64,000 nucleotides of DNA, taken from assembly GCF_000226215.1 (NCBI RefSeq), contig NZ_AGFF01000020.1:1-64000 (forward strand). Reading direction: 5' to 3'. Position numbers and translations under genes: made by a program. Below are positions 39,687 to 48,294 of this stretch, in pieces. The DNA comes from Dietzia alimentaria 72. GTDB lineage: Bacteria > Actinomycetota > Actinomycetes > Mycobacteriales > Mycobacteriaceae. The notes under the pieces were generated by a model. That model had not been told where the DNA came from. It made no database searches and was given only the letters and a program-made list of their open reading frames with translations. Position 1 is the first letter of the stretch, and each line of letters opens with the position of its first letter.

Positions 39687-41213
39687 ATGTCGGACCTCAG
39701 GCAGATCGAGCACTACATCAACGGAAAGCGGGTCGCTGCCACGGGCGGACGCACGCATGAGGTGCTCAATCCGAGCACCGGCAAGGCCCAGGCCGTGGTG
39801 CCGCTGGCGTCGACCGCCGAGGTCGACGACGTGATCGCCAAGGCCGCCGTCGCCCAGAAGGGGTGGGCGGCACTGAACCCGCAGAAGCGCGCCCGCGTGC
39901 TCATGCGGTTCGTCGACCTGGTCAACCAGAACATGGACGAGCTGGCCGAGTTGCTCGCGATCGAGCACGGGAAGACCACCCCGGATGCACGCGGCGACGT
40001 CCAGCGCGGCCTCGAGGTGATCGAGTTCTCGATCGGCGCTCCACACCTGCTCAAGGGTGAGTTCACCGAGAACGCCGGTACCGGAGTCGACGTCTACTCC
40101 ATGCGCCAGCCCCTAGGTGTGGTCGCAGGCATCACGCCGTTCAACTTCCCCGCCATGATCCCGCTGTGGAAGGCCGGTCCGGCGCTCGCTTGTGGCAACG
40201 CGTTCGTGCTCAAGCCGTCCGAGCGGGACCCGTCCGTGCCGGTGCGCCTGGCCGAACTCTTCACCGAGGCCGGTCTGCCGGACGGTGTGTTCCAGGTCGT
40301 CCACGGCGACAAGGAGTCGGTCGATGCGATCCTGAACAACGACACCATCAAGGCCGTCGGCTTTGTCGGCTCGACGCCGATCGCGCAGTACATCTACGAG
40401 AACGCCGCCCGCACGGGCAAGCGCGCCCAGTGCTTCGGTGGCGCCAAGAACCACGCGATCATCATGCCGGACGCCGACCTGGACCAGGTCGCGGACGCCC
40501 TGCTCGGAGCTGGTTTCGGTTCGGCCGGCGAACGCTGCATGGCCATCTCGGTCGCTGTCCCCGTGGGCGAGGGCACCGCCGAGGCGCTGCTCGAGAAGCT
40601 GATCCCGAAGGTCAAGGCACTCAAGGTCGGCCACAGCCACGACCCGCAGTCGGATTACGGCCCGCTAGTGACCCCGGAGTCCAAGGCCCGAGTGCTCGAC
40701 TACATCGACCAGGGCGAGAAAGCCGGCGCGGACATCCTCATCGATGGACGTGGCGTCGGCGCGTACACGGGCGAGTTCAACGGTGAGGACATCTCCGAGG
40801 GCTACTACGTCGGACCCACACTGATGGACAACGTCACCACTGACATGAGCGTCTACACGGACGAGATCTTCGGCCCGGTGCTGACCATCGTGCGTGCCGC
40901 CGATTTCGAGGACGCCCTGCGCCTGCCGAACGACCACGAGTACGGCAACGGCGTGGCGATCTTCACCCGCGACGGCGACGCGGCTCGCGAGTTCGTCTCC
41001 CGCGTCGAGGTGGGCATGGTCGGCATCAACGTCCCGATTCCGGTCCCGATCGCGTACCACACGTTCGGCGGCTGGAAGAAGTCCGGCTTCGGCGACCTGA
41101 ACCAGCACGGCCCGGAGGGGATCAAGTTCTACTCCAAGGTCAAGACGGTCACCCAGCGCTGGCCCTCGGGCATCAAGGATGGCGCCGAGTTCGTCATCCC
41201 CACCATGGACTGA
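39687..41213 (+). CDS. mmsA: CoA-acylating methylmalonate-semialdehyde dehydrogenase
   Basis: A 508-residue aldehyde dehydrogenase of the MMSDH class, which oxidises (methyl)malonate semialdehyde to propionyl-CoA or acetyl-CoA with NAD and CoA in valine breakdown. Catalytic Cys284 is in GFGSAGERCMAIS. The N-terminus HYINGKRVAATGGRTHEVLN and C-terminal GGWKKSGFGDLNQHGPEG are typical. ATG 39687 follows GAAGGGA; an upstream in-frame extension to 39525 has no family match. It is the first gene of a run with the acyl-CoA dehydrogenase and mmsB. Confidence 0.95.
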   Translation: MSDLRQIEHYINGKRVAATGGRTHEVLNPSTGKAQAVVPLASTAEVDDVIAKAAVAQKGWAALNPQKRARVLMRFVDLVNQNMDELAELLAIEHGKTTPDARGDVQRGLEVIEFSIGAPHLLKGEFTENAGTGVDVYSMRQPLGVVAGITPFNFPAMIPLWKAGPALACGNAFVLKPSERDPSVPVRLAELFTEAGLPDGVFQVVHGDKESVDAILNNDTIKAVGFVGSTPIAQYIYENAARTGKRAQCFGGAKNHAIIMPDADLDQVADALLGAGFGSAGERCMAISVAVPVGEGTAEALLEKLIPKVKALKVGHSHDPQSDYGPLVTPESKARVLDYIDQGEKAGADILIDGRGVGAYTGEFNGEDISEGYYVGPTLMDNVTTDMSVYTDEIFGPVLTIVRAADFEDALRLPNDHEYGNGVAIFTRDGDAAREFVSRVEVGMVGINVPIPVPIAYHTFGGWKKSGFGDLNQHGPEGIKFYSKVKTVTQRWPSGIKDGAEFVIPTMD

Positions 41214-41241
41214 CGCCGCTCACTGTAGGAGAGGAACAACC

Positions 41242-42405
41242 ATGTTCACCCTTGATGACGACGACAAGGTCATCGTCGACACCGCCCGCGAGTTCTCGGA
41301 CAAGCGGATCGGTCCGAAGGCGCAGGAGTGGGACGAGACCCACCACTTCCCGAAGGACGTCCTGCGCGAGGCCGCCGAGATGGGCATGGGAGCCATCTAC
41401 GTTTCCGACGAGGTCGGAGGCAGCGGGATGCGTCGTCTGGACGGCGTGCGCATCTTCGAGCAGTTGGCCCGCGGCTGCCCGTCGGTTGCGGCATACCTGT
41501 CGATCCACAACATGTGCGTGTGGATGATCGACGAGTTCGGCACCGACGAGCAGCGGCAGGAGTGGATCCCGAAGCTCGCGTCGATGGAGCTCTTCGCCAG
41601 CTACTGCCTCACGGAGCCCGGGGCGGGGTCTGATGCGGCGGCACTGCGGACCAAGGCGGTGCGGGAGGGGGACGAGTACGTACTCACCGGCACCAAGCAG
41701 TTCATCTCCGGTGGCGGACAGTCGGACGTCTACGTGGTGATGGCACGGACCGGTGATTCGGGGGCCAAGGGCATCTCGACGTTCATCGTCCCGGCCGGAT
41801 CCGAAGGTCTGAGCTTCGGGCCGGACGAGCGGAAGATGGGCTGGAACGCCCAGCCCACCGCGCAGGTGATCATGGAGGGTGTCCGCGTGCCGGCCGCCAA
41901 TCTGATCGGTGGCGCGGACTCCGGCGGTGAGGGTCTCGGATTCACCATCGCCATGCGGGGACTCAACGGTGGCCGGATCAACATCGCGGCCTGTTCGTTG
42001 GGCGGGGCCCAGCAGGCCTACGCGCAGGCAGTGGCCCATCTGCGGGACCGTGAGGCGTTCGGCGGCGCGCTCATCGACGAGCCGACCATCCGGTTCACTT
42101 TGGCGGAGATGGCCACGGAGCTGGAGGCCAGCCGACTCATGCTGTGGCGCGCCGCCGCGGCGCTGGACGCCAAGGAGCCGGACCACGTCGAACTGTGCGC
42201 CATGGCCAAGCTGTTCGTGACCGACCGGTGCTTCGATATCGCCGACCGGGCGCTGCAGCTGTTCGGTGGTTACGGATATCTATCCGAGTACGGAATCGAG
42301 AAGATCGTGCGAGACCTCCGGGTGCACCGCATCCTGGAGGGGACGAATGAGATCATGCGCGTTGTCGTCGGCCGTGCCGTCGCCGCGCGCGGACTGGGAG
42401 CGTAG
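41242..42405 (+). CDS. acyl-CoA dehydrogenase, probable isobutyryl-CoA dehydrogenase
   Basis: A 387-residue FAD acyl-CoA dehydrogenase. CLTEPGAGSDAAALRTKA and FISGGGQSDVY are FAD/substrate loops, LFGGYGYLSEYGIEKIVRDL is the C-terminal signature, and the catalytic base is the Glu in EGTNEIMR. Its place between mmsA and mmsB makes isobutyryl-CoA the most likely substrate. ATG 41242 follows AGGAGAGGA, 28 bases after mmsA. Confidence 0.9.
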   Translation: MFTLDDDDKVIVDTAREFSDKRIGPKAQEWDETHHFPKDVLREAAEMGMGAIYVSDEVGGSGMRRLDGVRIFEQLARGCPSVAAYLSIHNMCVWMIDEFGTDEQRQEWIPKLASMELFASYCLTEPGAGSDAAALRTKAVREGDEYVLTGTKQFISGGGQSDVYVVMARTGDSGAKGISTFIVPAGSEGLSFGPDERKMGWNAQPTAQVIMEGVRVPAANLIGGADSGGEGLGFTIAMRGLNGGRINIAACSLGGAQQAYAQAVAHLRDREAFGGALIDEPTIRFTLAEMATELEASRLMLWRAAAALDAKEPDHVELCAMAKLFVTDRCFDIADRALQLFGGYGYLSEYGIEKIVRDLRVHRILEGTNEIMRVVVGRAVAARGLGA

Positions 42406-42408
42406 GAC

Positions 42409-43305
42409 ATGAGCAACGAATCCCTGACCGTGGCGTTCCTCGGTCTCGGCAATATGGGTGGTCCGATGGCTGCCAACCTGATCGCGGCCGGGCACGTGGT
42501 GCGCGGGTTCGATCCGGTCGAGGCAGCGCAGGAAGCCGCTCGGACCGCGGGTGTCACCGTGTGCGCGTCGCCCGCCGAGGCCGTTCGGGGATCGTCGGTC
42601 GTCATCACGATGTTGCCGAACGGTGCTCTCGTCACGTCGACCTACGAGGACGTGCTGGGGGAGGCAGCCAAGGGGACGCTGTTCATCGACTCCTCGACCA
42701 TTTCGGTCGACGACGCCCGGGCGGTGCACGCCAAGGCCGTTGAGGCGGGGATGCGCCAGGTCGACGCGCCCGTCTCGGGCGGGGTCAAGGGCGCCACGGC
42801 CGGAACACTGGCCTTTATGGTCGGGGGCGAGCCGGAGGCTTTCGCGGCCGCCGAGCCGGTCCTGCAGCCCATGGCGGGCAAGGTGATCCACTGCGGCGAC
42901 GCGGGCGCCGGTCAGACCGCCAAGGTGTGCAACAACATGGTCCTGGCGGTGCACCAGATCGTGATCGGCGAAGCCTTCGTCCTGGCCGAGAAACTCGGTC
43001 TGGAGCATCAGGCGCTGTACGACGTGATCACGGGAGCCACCGGTAACAGCTGGGCGCTGCACACCAATTGCCCGGTTCCGGGCCCGGTGCCCACGTCTCC
43101 GGCCAATAATGACTTCGCCCCGGGTTTCGCCACGGCTCTCATGAACAAGGATCTCGGGCTCGCATTGGCGGCCCTGGAGAGCACCGGCACGGTCGCACCC
43201 CTGGGTGCGGCGGCGGCCGCCCTGTACGACGAGTTCGCGCAGGAGAATGGCGCCAAGGATTTCAGCGCGATCATCACCAGCATCCGCGAGTCCTCGCAGA
43301 GCTGA
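42409..43305 (+). CDS. mmsB: 3-hydroxyisobutyrate dehydrogenase
   Basis: A 298-residue beta-hydroxyacid dehydrogenase. The Rossmann start VAFLGLGNMGGPMAANLI, the substrate loop DAPVSGGVKGATAGTLAFMV and the catalytic Lys region GDAGAGQTAKVCNNM are all intact. It oxidises 3-hydroxyisobutyrate to methylmalonate semialdehyde, the substrate of MmsA. It begins three bases after the acyl-CoA dehydrogenase stop. It is the intact counterpart of the broken gene at 37131-37743. Confidence 0.94.
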   Translation: MSNESLTVAFLGLGNMGGPMAANLIAAGHVVRGFDPVEAAQEAARTAGVTVCASPAEAVRGSSVVITMLPNGALVTSTYEDVLGEAAKGTLFIDSSTISVDDARAVHAKAVEAGMRQVDAPVSGGVKGATAGTLAFMVGGEPEAFAAAEPVLQPMAGKVIHCGDAGAGQTAKVCNNMVLAVHQIVIGEAFVLAEKLGLEHQALYDVITGATGNSWALHTNCPVPGPVPTSPANNDFAPGFATALMNKDLGLALAALESTGTVAPLGAAAAALYDEFAQENGAKDFSAIITSIRESSQS

Positions 43306-43327
43306 CCCTTCCAGTCTCGGGAGAATC

Positions 43328-44191
43328 ATGTCCACCCTCCGCCCCAACGACGCGGATGCCGTGCTGGGGGCCCTTCGCAGGGTCCGGCAGGAATCCGGGC
43401 TGCCCATCGTGTTTGCCGGTGAAGCCGACGGAGAGACGGCGCAGCTCACCCGTTTCATAGGGGCGCGCACCAATGCGATGCGCGGGCTGGCGGTGGCTAA
43501 GGGCCGTGGCCTCGGTGGGCACGTGATGATGTCCGGGCGCCCCGCCACGGTGCGTGACTATGAGGACTGTTCCAACATCACCCGGGACTATGCCCAGGCG
43601 GTGGAGCGTGAGGGACTCCGGGCGATCATCTCGGTTCCGGTGATGGTCTCAGGGGTGGCGCGGACGGTCCTGTACGGATCCGCCCGCGTCGTGACCCAGC
43701 TCGGTGACCAGGTCACACGCACATTCACGTCGGTCGCCGCCGAGTTGTCCTCGGAGTTCCGGGTACGCGACGAGGTGGACCGGAGATTGCGGATGGCGGA
43801 CCTGGCAGTCGCCGAGAGCAGTGTGGGTCTGGAGACCACGGACAGGGAGCAGCTCCGCGTCCTACACGGCGAACTGCGGGCCATCGCCGCCGAACTGGGC
43901 GACCCATCGCTACGGGAGCGACTGCTGGCGGCTGGCTCGCAGCTGGCGGGCGTCGGGCGGTCCCCGGGCGTCGGCGACCTTCCGGTGCCGGCCAAATCAG
44001 TGCTTTCTCCCCGGGAGATCGACGTCCTGGCGCAGGTCGCCCTCGGCTGCTCCAATGCCGAGGTGGGGGCGCGGTTGTCGCTCTCACCCGAGACGATCAA
44101 GGCCTACCTGCGCAATATCGGCACCAAACTCAACACGCATTCGCGGATGGAGTCCGTCGCACGCGCTCGTCTCCTCGGAGTCCTGCCTTAA
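43328..44191 (+). CDS. GAF-LuxR transcriptional regulator
   Basis: A 287-residue regulator. A GAF-like sensor domain fills residues about 10-150 (GRGLGGHVMMSGRPATVRDY is typical). A helical linker follows, then a C-terminal LuxR helix-turn-helix: LSPREIDVLAQVALGCSNAE followed by VGARLSLSPETIKAYLRNIG. ATG 43328 is 22 bases after mmsB, so it is in the same operon and may sense an acyl-CoA or aromatic/branched ligand. A frame extending upstream into mmsB is not used. A strong terminator follows. Confidence 0.85.
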   Translation: MSTLRPNDADAVLGALRRVRQESGLPIVFAGEADGETAQLTRFIGARTNAMRGLAVAKGRGLGGHVMMSGRPATVRDYEDCSNITRDYAQAVEREGLRAIISVPVMVSGVARTVLYGSARVVTQLGDQVTRTFTSVAAELSSEFRVRDEVDRRLRMADLAVAESSVGLETTDREQLRVLHGELRAIAAELGDPSLRERLLAAGSQLAGVGRSPGVGDLPVPAKSVLSPREIDVLAQVALGCSNAEVGARLSLSPETIKAYLRNIGTKLNTHSRMESVARARLLGVLP

Positions 44192-44212
44192 GTCGACCAG
44201 CATCGAATATCG

Positions 44213-44264
44213 AGACGGGCGCCCCCGTGTTCCGCCCCAGTGGCGGGAGCGGGGGCGCCCGTCT
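44213..44264 (+). terminator. strong hairpin terminator after the mms operon
   Basis: A perfect 15-bp stem (44213-44227 with 44250-44264) encloses a smaller CCGCC/GGCGG hairpin. CTTCTG follows. It lies 22 bases after the regulator stop. Confidence 0.85.
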
Positions 44265-44314
44265 CTTCTGTAGGTAGCCGTGACCCCGGTGTGGCACGGA
44301 TCACCCCCCATCCA

Positions 44315-44329
44315 CTTTCGGGTGTACCG
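44315..44329 (+). repeat. 15-mer shared with the ligase upstream region (copy 2)
   Basis: CTTTCGGGTGTACCG, identical to the minus-strand sequence at 39543-39557. It lies two bases from a CRP-like site and 110 bases before the MHS transporter start. Both copies are followed 14-15 bases later by CACATAC. Confidence 0.7.
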
Positions 44330-44331
44330 GG

Positions 44332-44347
44332 TGTGGTGACGGTCACA
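44332..44347. promoter_or_regulatory. CRP/GlxR-like site upstream of the MHS transporter
   Basis: TGTGG-TGACGG-TCACA matches TGTGA-N6-TCACA at 9 of 10 positions. A GTGAC-G-GTCAC palindrome (44336-44346) overlaps it. Confidence 0.5.
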
Positions 44348-44439
44348 TACCTTTGCGACTGATCGACGTACCTGCGTCGAGAGCTGACGACCATGCCGGC
44401 GAGCACCTGCCCGGCGCCCCTCATAACACTGGAGTTGTC

Positions 44440-45876
44440 GTGACAACCACAAACCTCCCGGCCGGTGATTCGGCGCCGCAGTCGCCGAACCTCCCCCCGG
44501 TCCAGCAGAAGACCTCCCTCGCCAAGGTCGCCGCCGCGTCCTCGATCGGCACGACCATCGAGTGGTACGACTTCTTCATCTACGGCACGGCGGCCGCCCT
44601 GGTTTTCCCGACCCTGTTCTTCCCGGGGCAGGATCCGGCCACGGCGACGCTGTCGTCGTTCGCGACCTTCGCCGTGGCGTTCTTCGCCCGTCCGGTCGGC
44701 GCCGGTGTGTTCGGCCACTTCGGGGACCGGATCGGCCGGAAGCGCGCGCTGGTCTGGACGCTGATGATCATGGGCGTCGCCACGGTGTTCATCGGCCTCC
44801 TCCCAGGCTACGAGACCGGCGCGTTCGGGGCATTCGAGAACGGCATCGGCATCATGGCGCCGATCCTGCTCGTCGCGTGTCGCTTCTTCCAGGGCTTCGC
44901 CGTAGGTGGCGAGTGGGCGGGCGCGACACTGCTCACGGCCGAGTACGCGCCCGTAGGCAAGCGCGGGATGATGGGAATGTGGCCGCAGCTCGGCGTCGCC
45001 TTCGCGTTCTTCCTCTCCTCCGGAACCTTCCTGCTGTTCTCGCTGATCGCCGGTGACGGTGCCGACGCCAACAGTCCGTTCATGCAGTACGGCTGGCGCA
45101 TCCCGTTCCTGCTCTCCGCCGTGCTCGTGCTGGTCGGACTGTGGATCCGTATCTCCATCGAGGAGACTCCCGTCTTCAAGCAGGACCAGGCCCGAGCGGA
45201 GACCGGGGTCGTGGTCAAGAAGACCCTGCCCTTTGCAGATGCGGTCCGGTATCAGTGGCGGGAGATCCTCATCGCCGGTGGCGCACTCACCTCGTTGTTC
45301 TCCCTGTTCTACATGGGCACCTCGTTCCTGACGAACTACGCCACCAAGAACCTCGACCACTCGCGTCCGTTCGTCCTCGGCATGGGCATGGTCGCCGCCC
45401 TGGTCTTCGGCGGAGCAATCGCCATCTCGGCCATGTACTCGGACCGGATCGGTCGCAAGAAGGTCATCGGCACCTCGGTCGCGCTGGCCATGGTCTGGGC
45501 CCTGTTCGTGTTCCCGATCCTGGATACCGGGTCGCCGATCGCCTTCGCGGTTGTCCTCCTGGTCACCCTGGTCATCTTCGGCATCGCCTACGGTCCGGCC
45601 GGCGCCCTGCTTCCTGAGCTGTTCCAGGCCCGGTACCGCTATACCGGTGCCGGCCTCGGCTACAACCTCGCCGGCATCCTCGGTGGCGCACTGCCGCCTC
45701 TCGCCGCCGCCGCGATGGTCGCCGCGGGCAACACCCTCGGGGTCGGAATCATGCTCTCGCTGCTGTCTGCCATGTCCATGTTGTGTGTGGTGGCCATGAG
45801 CGAGTCGAGCAAGAACGTGATGCACGCGGACGCGCAGATCACCGAGGACCGCGTCCTCGCCACCGAGGTGCCGTGA
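44440..45876 (+). CDS. MFS transporter, metabolite:H+ symporter (MHS) family
   Basis: A 478-residue transporter with 12 predicted helices. SIGTTIEWYDFFIYGTAAAL is the MHS family start, GDRIGRKRALVWTL is motif A between helices 2 and 3, and YSDRIGRKKVIG is its repeat in the second half. Family members import organic acids, shikimate, proline or betaine. The neighbourhood suggests a short or branched carboxylate. GTG 44440 follows GGAG by five bases. A bidirectional terminator separates it from the convergent MarR gene. Confidence 0.88.
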   Translation: MTTTNLPAGDSAPQSPNLPPVQQKTSLAKVAAASSIGTTIEWYDFFIYGTAAALVFPTLFFPGQDPATATLSSFATFAVAFFARPVGAGVFGHFGDRIGRKRALVWTLMIMGVATVFIGLLPGYETGAFGAFENGIGIMAPILLVACRFFQGFAVGGEWAGATLLTAEYAPVGKRGMMGMWPQLGVAFAFFLSSGTFLLFSLIAGDGADANSPFMQYGWRIPFLLSAVLVLVGLWIRISIEETPVFKQDQARAETGVVVKKTLPFADAVRYQWREILIAGGALTSLFSLFYMGTSFLTNYATKNLDHSRPFVLGMGMVAALVFGGAIAISAMYSDRIGRKKVIGTSVALAMVWALFVFPILDTGSPIAFAVVLLVTLVIFGIAYGPAGALLPELFQARYRYTGAGLGYNLAGILGGALPPLAAAAMVAAGNTLGVGIMLSLLSAMSMLCVVAMSESSKNVMHADAQITEDRVLATEVP

Positions 45877-45932
45877 CCCGTTCCTGCGGCCACCGCGGAT
45901 CGAGGTCCTGACGGTATCCGCCCTCAGAGCAG

Positions 45933-45969
45933 CCGCGCCCGGCCCCACCCGAGAGGGGGCCGGGCGCGG
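45933..45969. terminator. bidirectional hairpin terminator
   Basis: A perfect 14-bp stem (45933-45946 with 45956-45969) followed by TGTTGTGTTGG. It is between the converging MHS transporter and MarR genes. Confidence 0.8.
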
Positions 45970-46041
45970 TGTTGTGTTGGTTCACGCGGGCACCCACGAC
46001 GCTGCCGCGACGCAGACATGCGCCGCTGGAGGGGTGCTCCG

Positions 46042-46548
46042 TCAAAAGTCGCCGGCGGACCGGCGCAGCGACGCGATGGCCTCGATGAGCGCCACTTGCT
46101 CGTCCTGCTCCATCCCCGGATCGGCGAACACGCCGGTGTTGAGCGCGGTGGTCGCCTCGGCCACCACCCGGCGGCCCTCGGCGGTGATCTCCACCAGGGT
46201 CGTGCGACCGTCTGTCGGGTGCGGCCGACGCTCCACCAGGCCGGCGTCGAGCAGGCGCTTCATGGCACTGGTCACGCTGGTGACGTGCACCTGGAGGCGC
46301 TCGGAGGCCTTGGTGATCGGCAACGCCCCGGAGCGCGAGAAGGCCAGCAGTCGCAACAGTTCGTAGCGGGGGAAGGACAGGTTCCACGGGCGCAGGGTCT
46401 GCTCGACGCGGGCCAGCAGAATCTGGTGGGCGCGCATCACGGAGGTCACCACCGTCATCCCCTGGGCGGCGTCGATCCAGCCTTCGCGCTCCCAGTTGAC
46501 GCGCGCCTGGTCGATGCGGTCGGGGATCGGGGCGGTCCTGCGGGGCAA
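46042..46548 (-). CDS. MarR family transcriptional regulator
   Basis: A 168-residue winged-helix regulator. The DNA-binding part is LPITKASERLQVHVTSVTSA with the wing RPHPTDGRTTLVEITAEGR. The flanking helices would form the dimer. TTG 46548 is the start, six bases after AGGAG on the minus strand. It is divergent from the CoA-transferase gene with a 161-base gap and may control it; this is inference from position. Confidence 0.88.
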   Translation of the reverse strand: MPRRTAPIPDRIDQARVNWEREGWIDAAQGMTVVTSVMRAHQILLARVEQTLRPWNLSFPRYELLRLLAFSRSGALPITKASERLQVHVTSVTSAMKRLLDAGLVERRPHPTDGRTTLVEITAEGRRVVAEATTALNTGVFADPGMEQDEQVALIEAIASLRRSAGDF

Positions 46549-46696
46549 GGCTCACTCCTGGGTGGCGCGACGGGGAAGGGTCTCATGAGTCTATCCGCCC
46601 GGGCCCCGCTCACCCGGTAGACCTGCGGGATCGTCGGGCTCACCACATGAGGGGTGGCCGGGTGTTCGCGAGGCGGGACTACGTGGGTGCCGGCGA

Positions 46697-46702
46697 TAGG
46701 CT
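46697..46702 (+). promoter_or_regulatory. -10 hexamer implying a leaderless mRNA
   Basis: TAGGCT at 46697-46702 is followed by seven bases and ATG 46710. There is no Shine-Dalgarno before the start. Confidence 0.45.
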
Positions 46703-46709
46703 CCGGATC

Positions 46710-48260
46710 ATGAGCACCGCCGTCCACTCCCCGGGAACCGCGTACGACCCGTCACGAATCCGCCACCCGCATTTCCAGGGTCTAATCACCGACGCGGCCT
46801 CCGCGGTCTCGCGGATCGCTCACGGAGATACCGTTGCGATCAGTGGGTTCGCCAGCGCCGGTACCCCGAAGGCCTTCGCTCCCGCGCTCGCGGAGCGGAT
46901 TCGCACGGTGCGAGCGCGCGGCGGTGACTTCAACGTCAACCTCCTCACCGGGGCATCGGTGGCCAACGAAACCGAGGCGGCGCTCGCCGAGGTGGACGGC
47001 ATCGCACTGCGCATGCCGTACCAGAGCGAGCCCACGGCACGTCGCGCGATCAACACCGGCCGCATGGATTACGTCGACATCCACCTGTCGCACGTAGCCC
47101 AGCAGGTGTGGGAGGGCTACTACGGGAACGTGGACGTCGCCGTCGTCGAGGTGGCGGCCGTGACAGAGGACGGCAAACTGGTCCCGTCAATGTCGGTGGG
47201 CAACAACAAAACGTGGCTCGAGGTTGCGGACAAGGTGATCCTCGAGGTGAACTCGTGGGTCCCGATCGGCGTGGAGGGTATGCACGATGTCTACTACGGC
47301 ACCGCGCTGCCCCCGGATCGTCGTCCGATCATGCTCACCCGTCCGGACGACCGGATCGGGCAGAGTCATCTGGAGGTGGACCCGGCCAAGGTGATCGCCG
47401 TGGTGCCGACCTGCGCGAAAGACTCCGAGAGCGCACTCACCGCCCCGGACATCGTCAGCCAGTCCATCGCCGGTCACGTGGTGGAGTTCTTCGAGCACGA
47501 GGTCTCGCGCGGCCGGATGCCCGCGGGCAGCCTGCTCCCGCTACAGGCGGGGATCGGCAATGTCGCCAACGCGGTGCTCGCAGGTCTCGAGGCGGGCCCC
47601 TTCTCTGACCTCACCTGCTACTCGGAGGTCATCCAGGATTCCATGCTCGGCCTCATCCGCGAGGGCAAGGTCGCGCACGCTTCCGCGACCGCGCTCGCCC
47701 TGTCGCGGGCGGGGCTCGAAGAGTTGGTCGACAACTTCGACCTGTACCGGGAACACATCACGCTGCGTCCGCAGGAGATCAGCAACCACCCCGAGATCGT
47801 GCGGCGGCTCGGCGTCATCGGGATGAACGGCATGCTCGAGGCCGACGTGTACGGCAACGTCAATTCCACCCATGTGGGAGGAACGCGGATCATGAACGGT
47901 ATCGGTGGGTCGGGTGACTTCACCCGCAACGGGTACGTATCGATGTTCCTCAGCCCGTCCACCGCGAAGAACGGGACCGTGTCGGCGATCGTGCCGATGG
48001 TCCCGCACGTCGATCACACCGAGCACGACGTCCAGGTGATCGTCACCGAGCACGGACTTGCCGACCTGCGCGGCCTCAGCCCGCGCAAGAGGGCGCGTCT
48101 CGTCGTCGGTCACTGCGCCGACCCCGCCTACCGGCCCCTCCTGCACGACTACCTCGACCGCGCCGAGTCGCGTCCCGACGCGGGCAACACTCCGCATATC
48201 CTCGAAGACGCCTTCTCCTTCCACACTCGCCTCACCGCGACAGGGAGCATGCTGGGGTAG
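46710..48260 (+). CDS. acetyl-CoA hydrolase/transferase family CoA-transferase
   Basis: A 516-residue family I CoA-transferase of the acetyl-CoA hydrolase / succinyl-CoA:acetate type. GLEAGPFSDLTCYSEV, EADVYGNVNSTHVGGTRIMN and GIGGSGDFTRNGY are the signatures; the Glu in MLEADVYGN is in the place of the catalytic glutamate. The C-terminal HGLADLRGLSPRKRA is conserved. It moves CoA between acids without ATP, useful next to acyl-CoA ligases. ATG 46710 lies seven bases from a -10, so the mRNA is probably leaderless. Confidence 0.9.
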   Translation: MSTAVHSPGTAYDPSRIRHPHFQGLITDAASAVSRIAHGDTVAISGFASAGTPKAFAPALAERIRTVRARGGDFNVNLLTGASVANETEAALAEVDGIALRMPYQSEPTARRAINTGRMDYVDIHLSHVAQQVWEGYYGNVDVAVVEVAAVTEDGKLVPSMSVGNNKTWLEVADKVILEVNSWVPIGVEGMHDVYYGTALPPDRRPIMLTRPDDRIGQSHLEVDPAKVIAVVPTCAKDSESALTAPDIVSQSIAGHVVEFFEHEVSRGRMPAGSLLPLQAGIGNVANAVLAGLEAGPFSDLTCYSEVIQDSMLGLIREGKVAHASATALALSRAGLEELVDNFDLYREHITLRPQEISNHPEIVRRLGVIGMNGMLEADVYGNVNSTHVGGTRIMNGIGGSGDFTRNGYVSMFLSPSTAKNGTVSAIVPMVPHVDHTEHDVQVIVTEHGLADLRGLSPRKRARLVVGHCADPAYRPLLHDYLDRAESRPDAGNTPHILEDAFSFHTRLTATGSMLG

Positions 48261-48294
48261 GCGCCCCCCTGATCGACAAGGAGTCCGAGGACTG

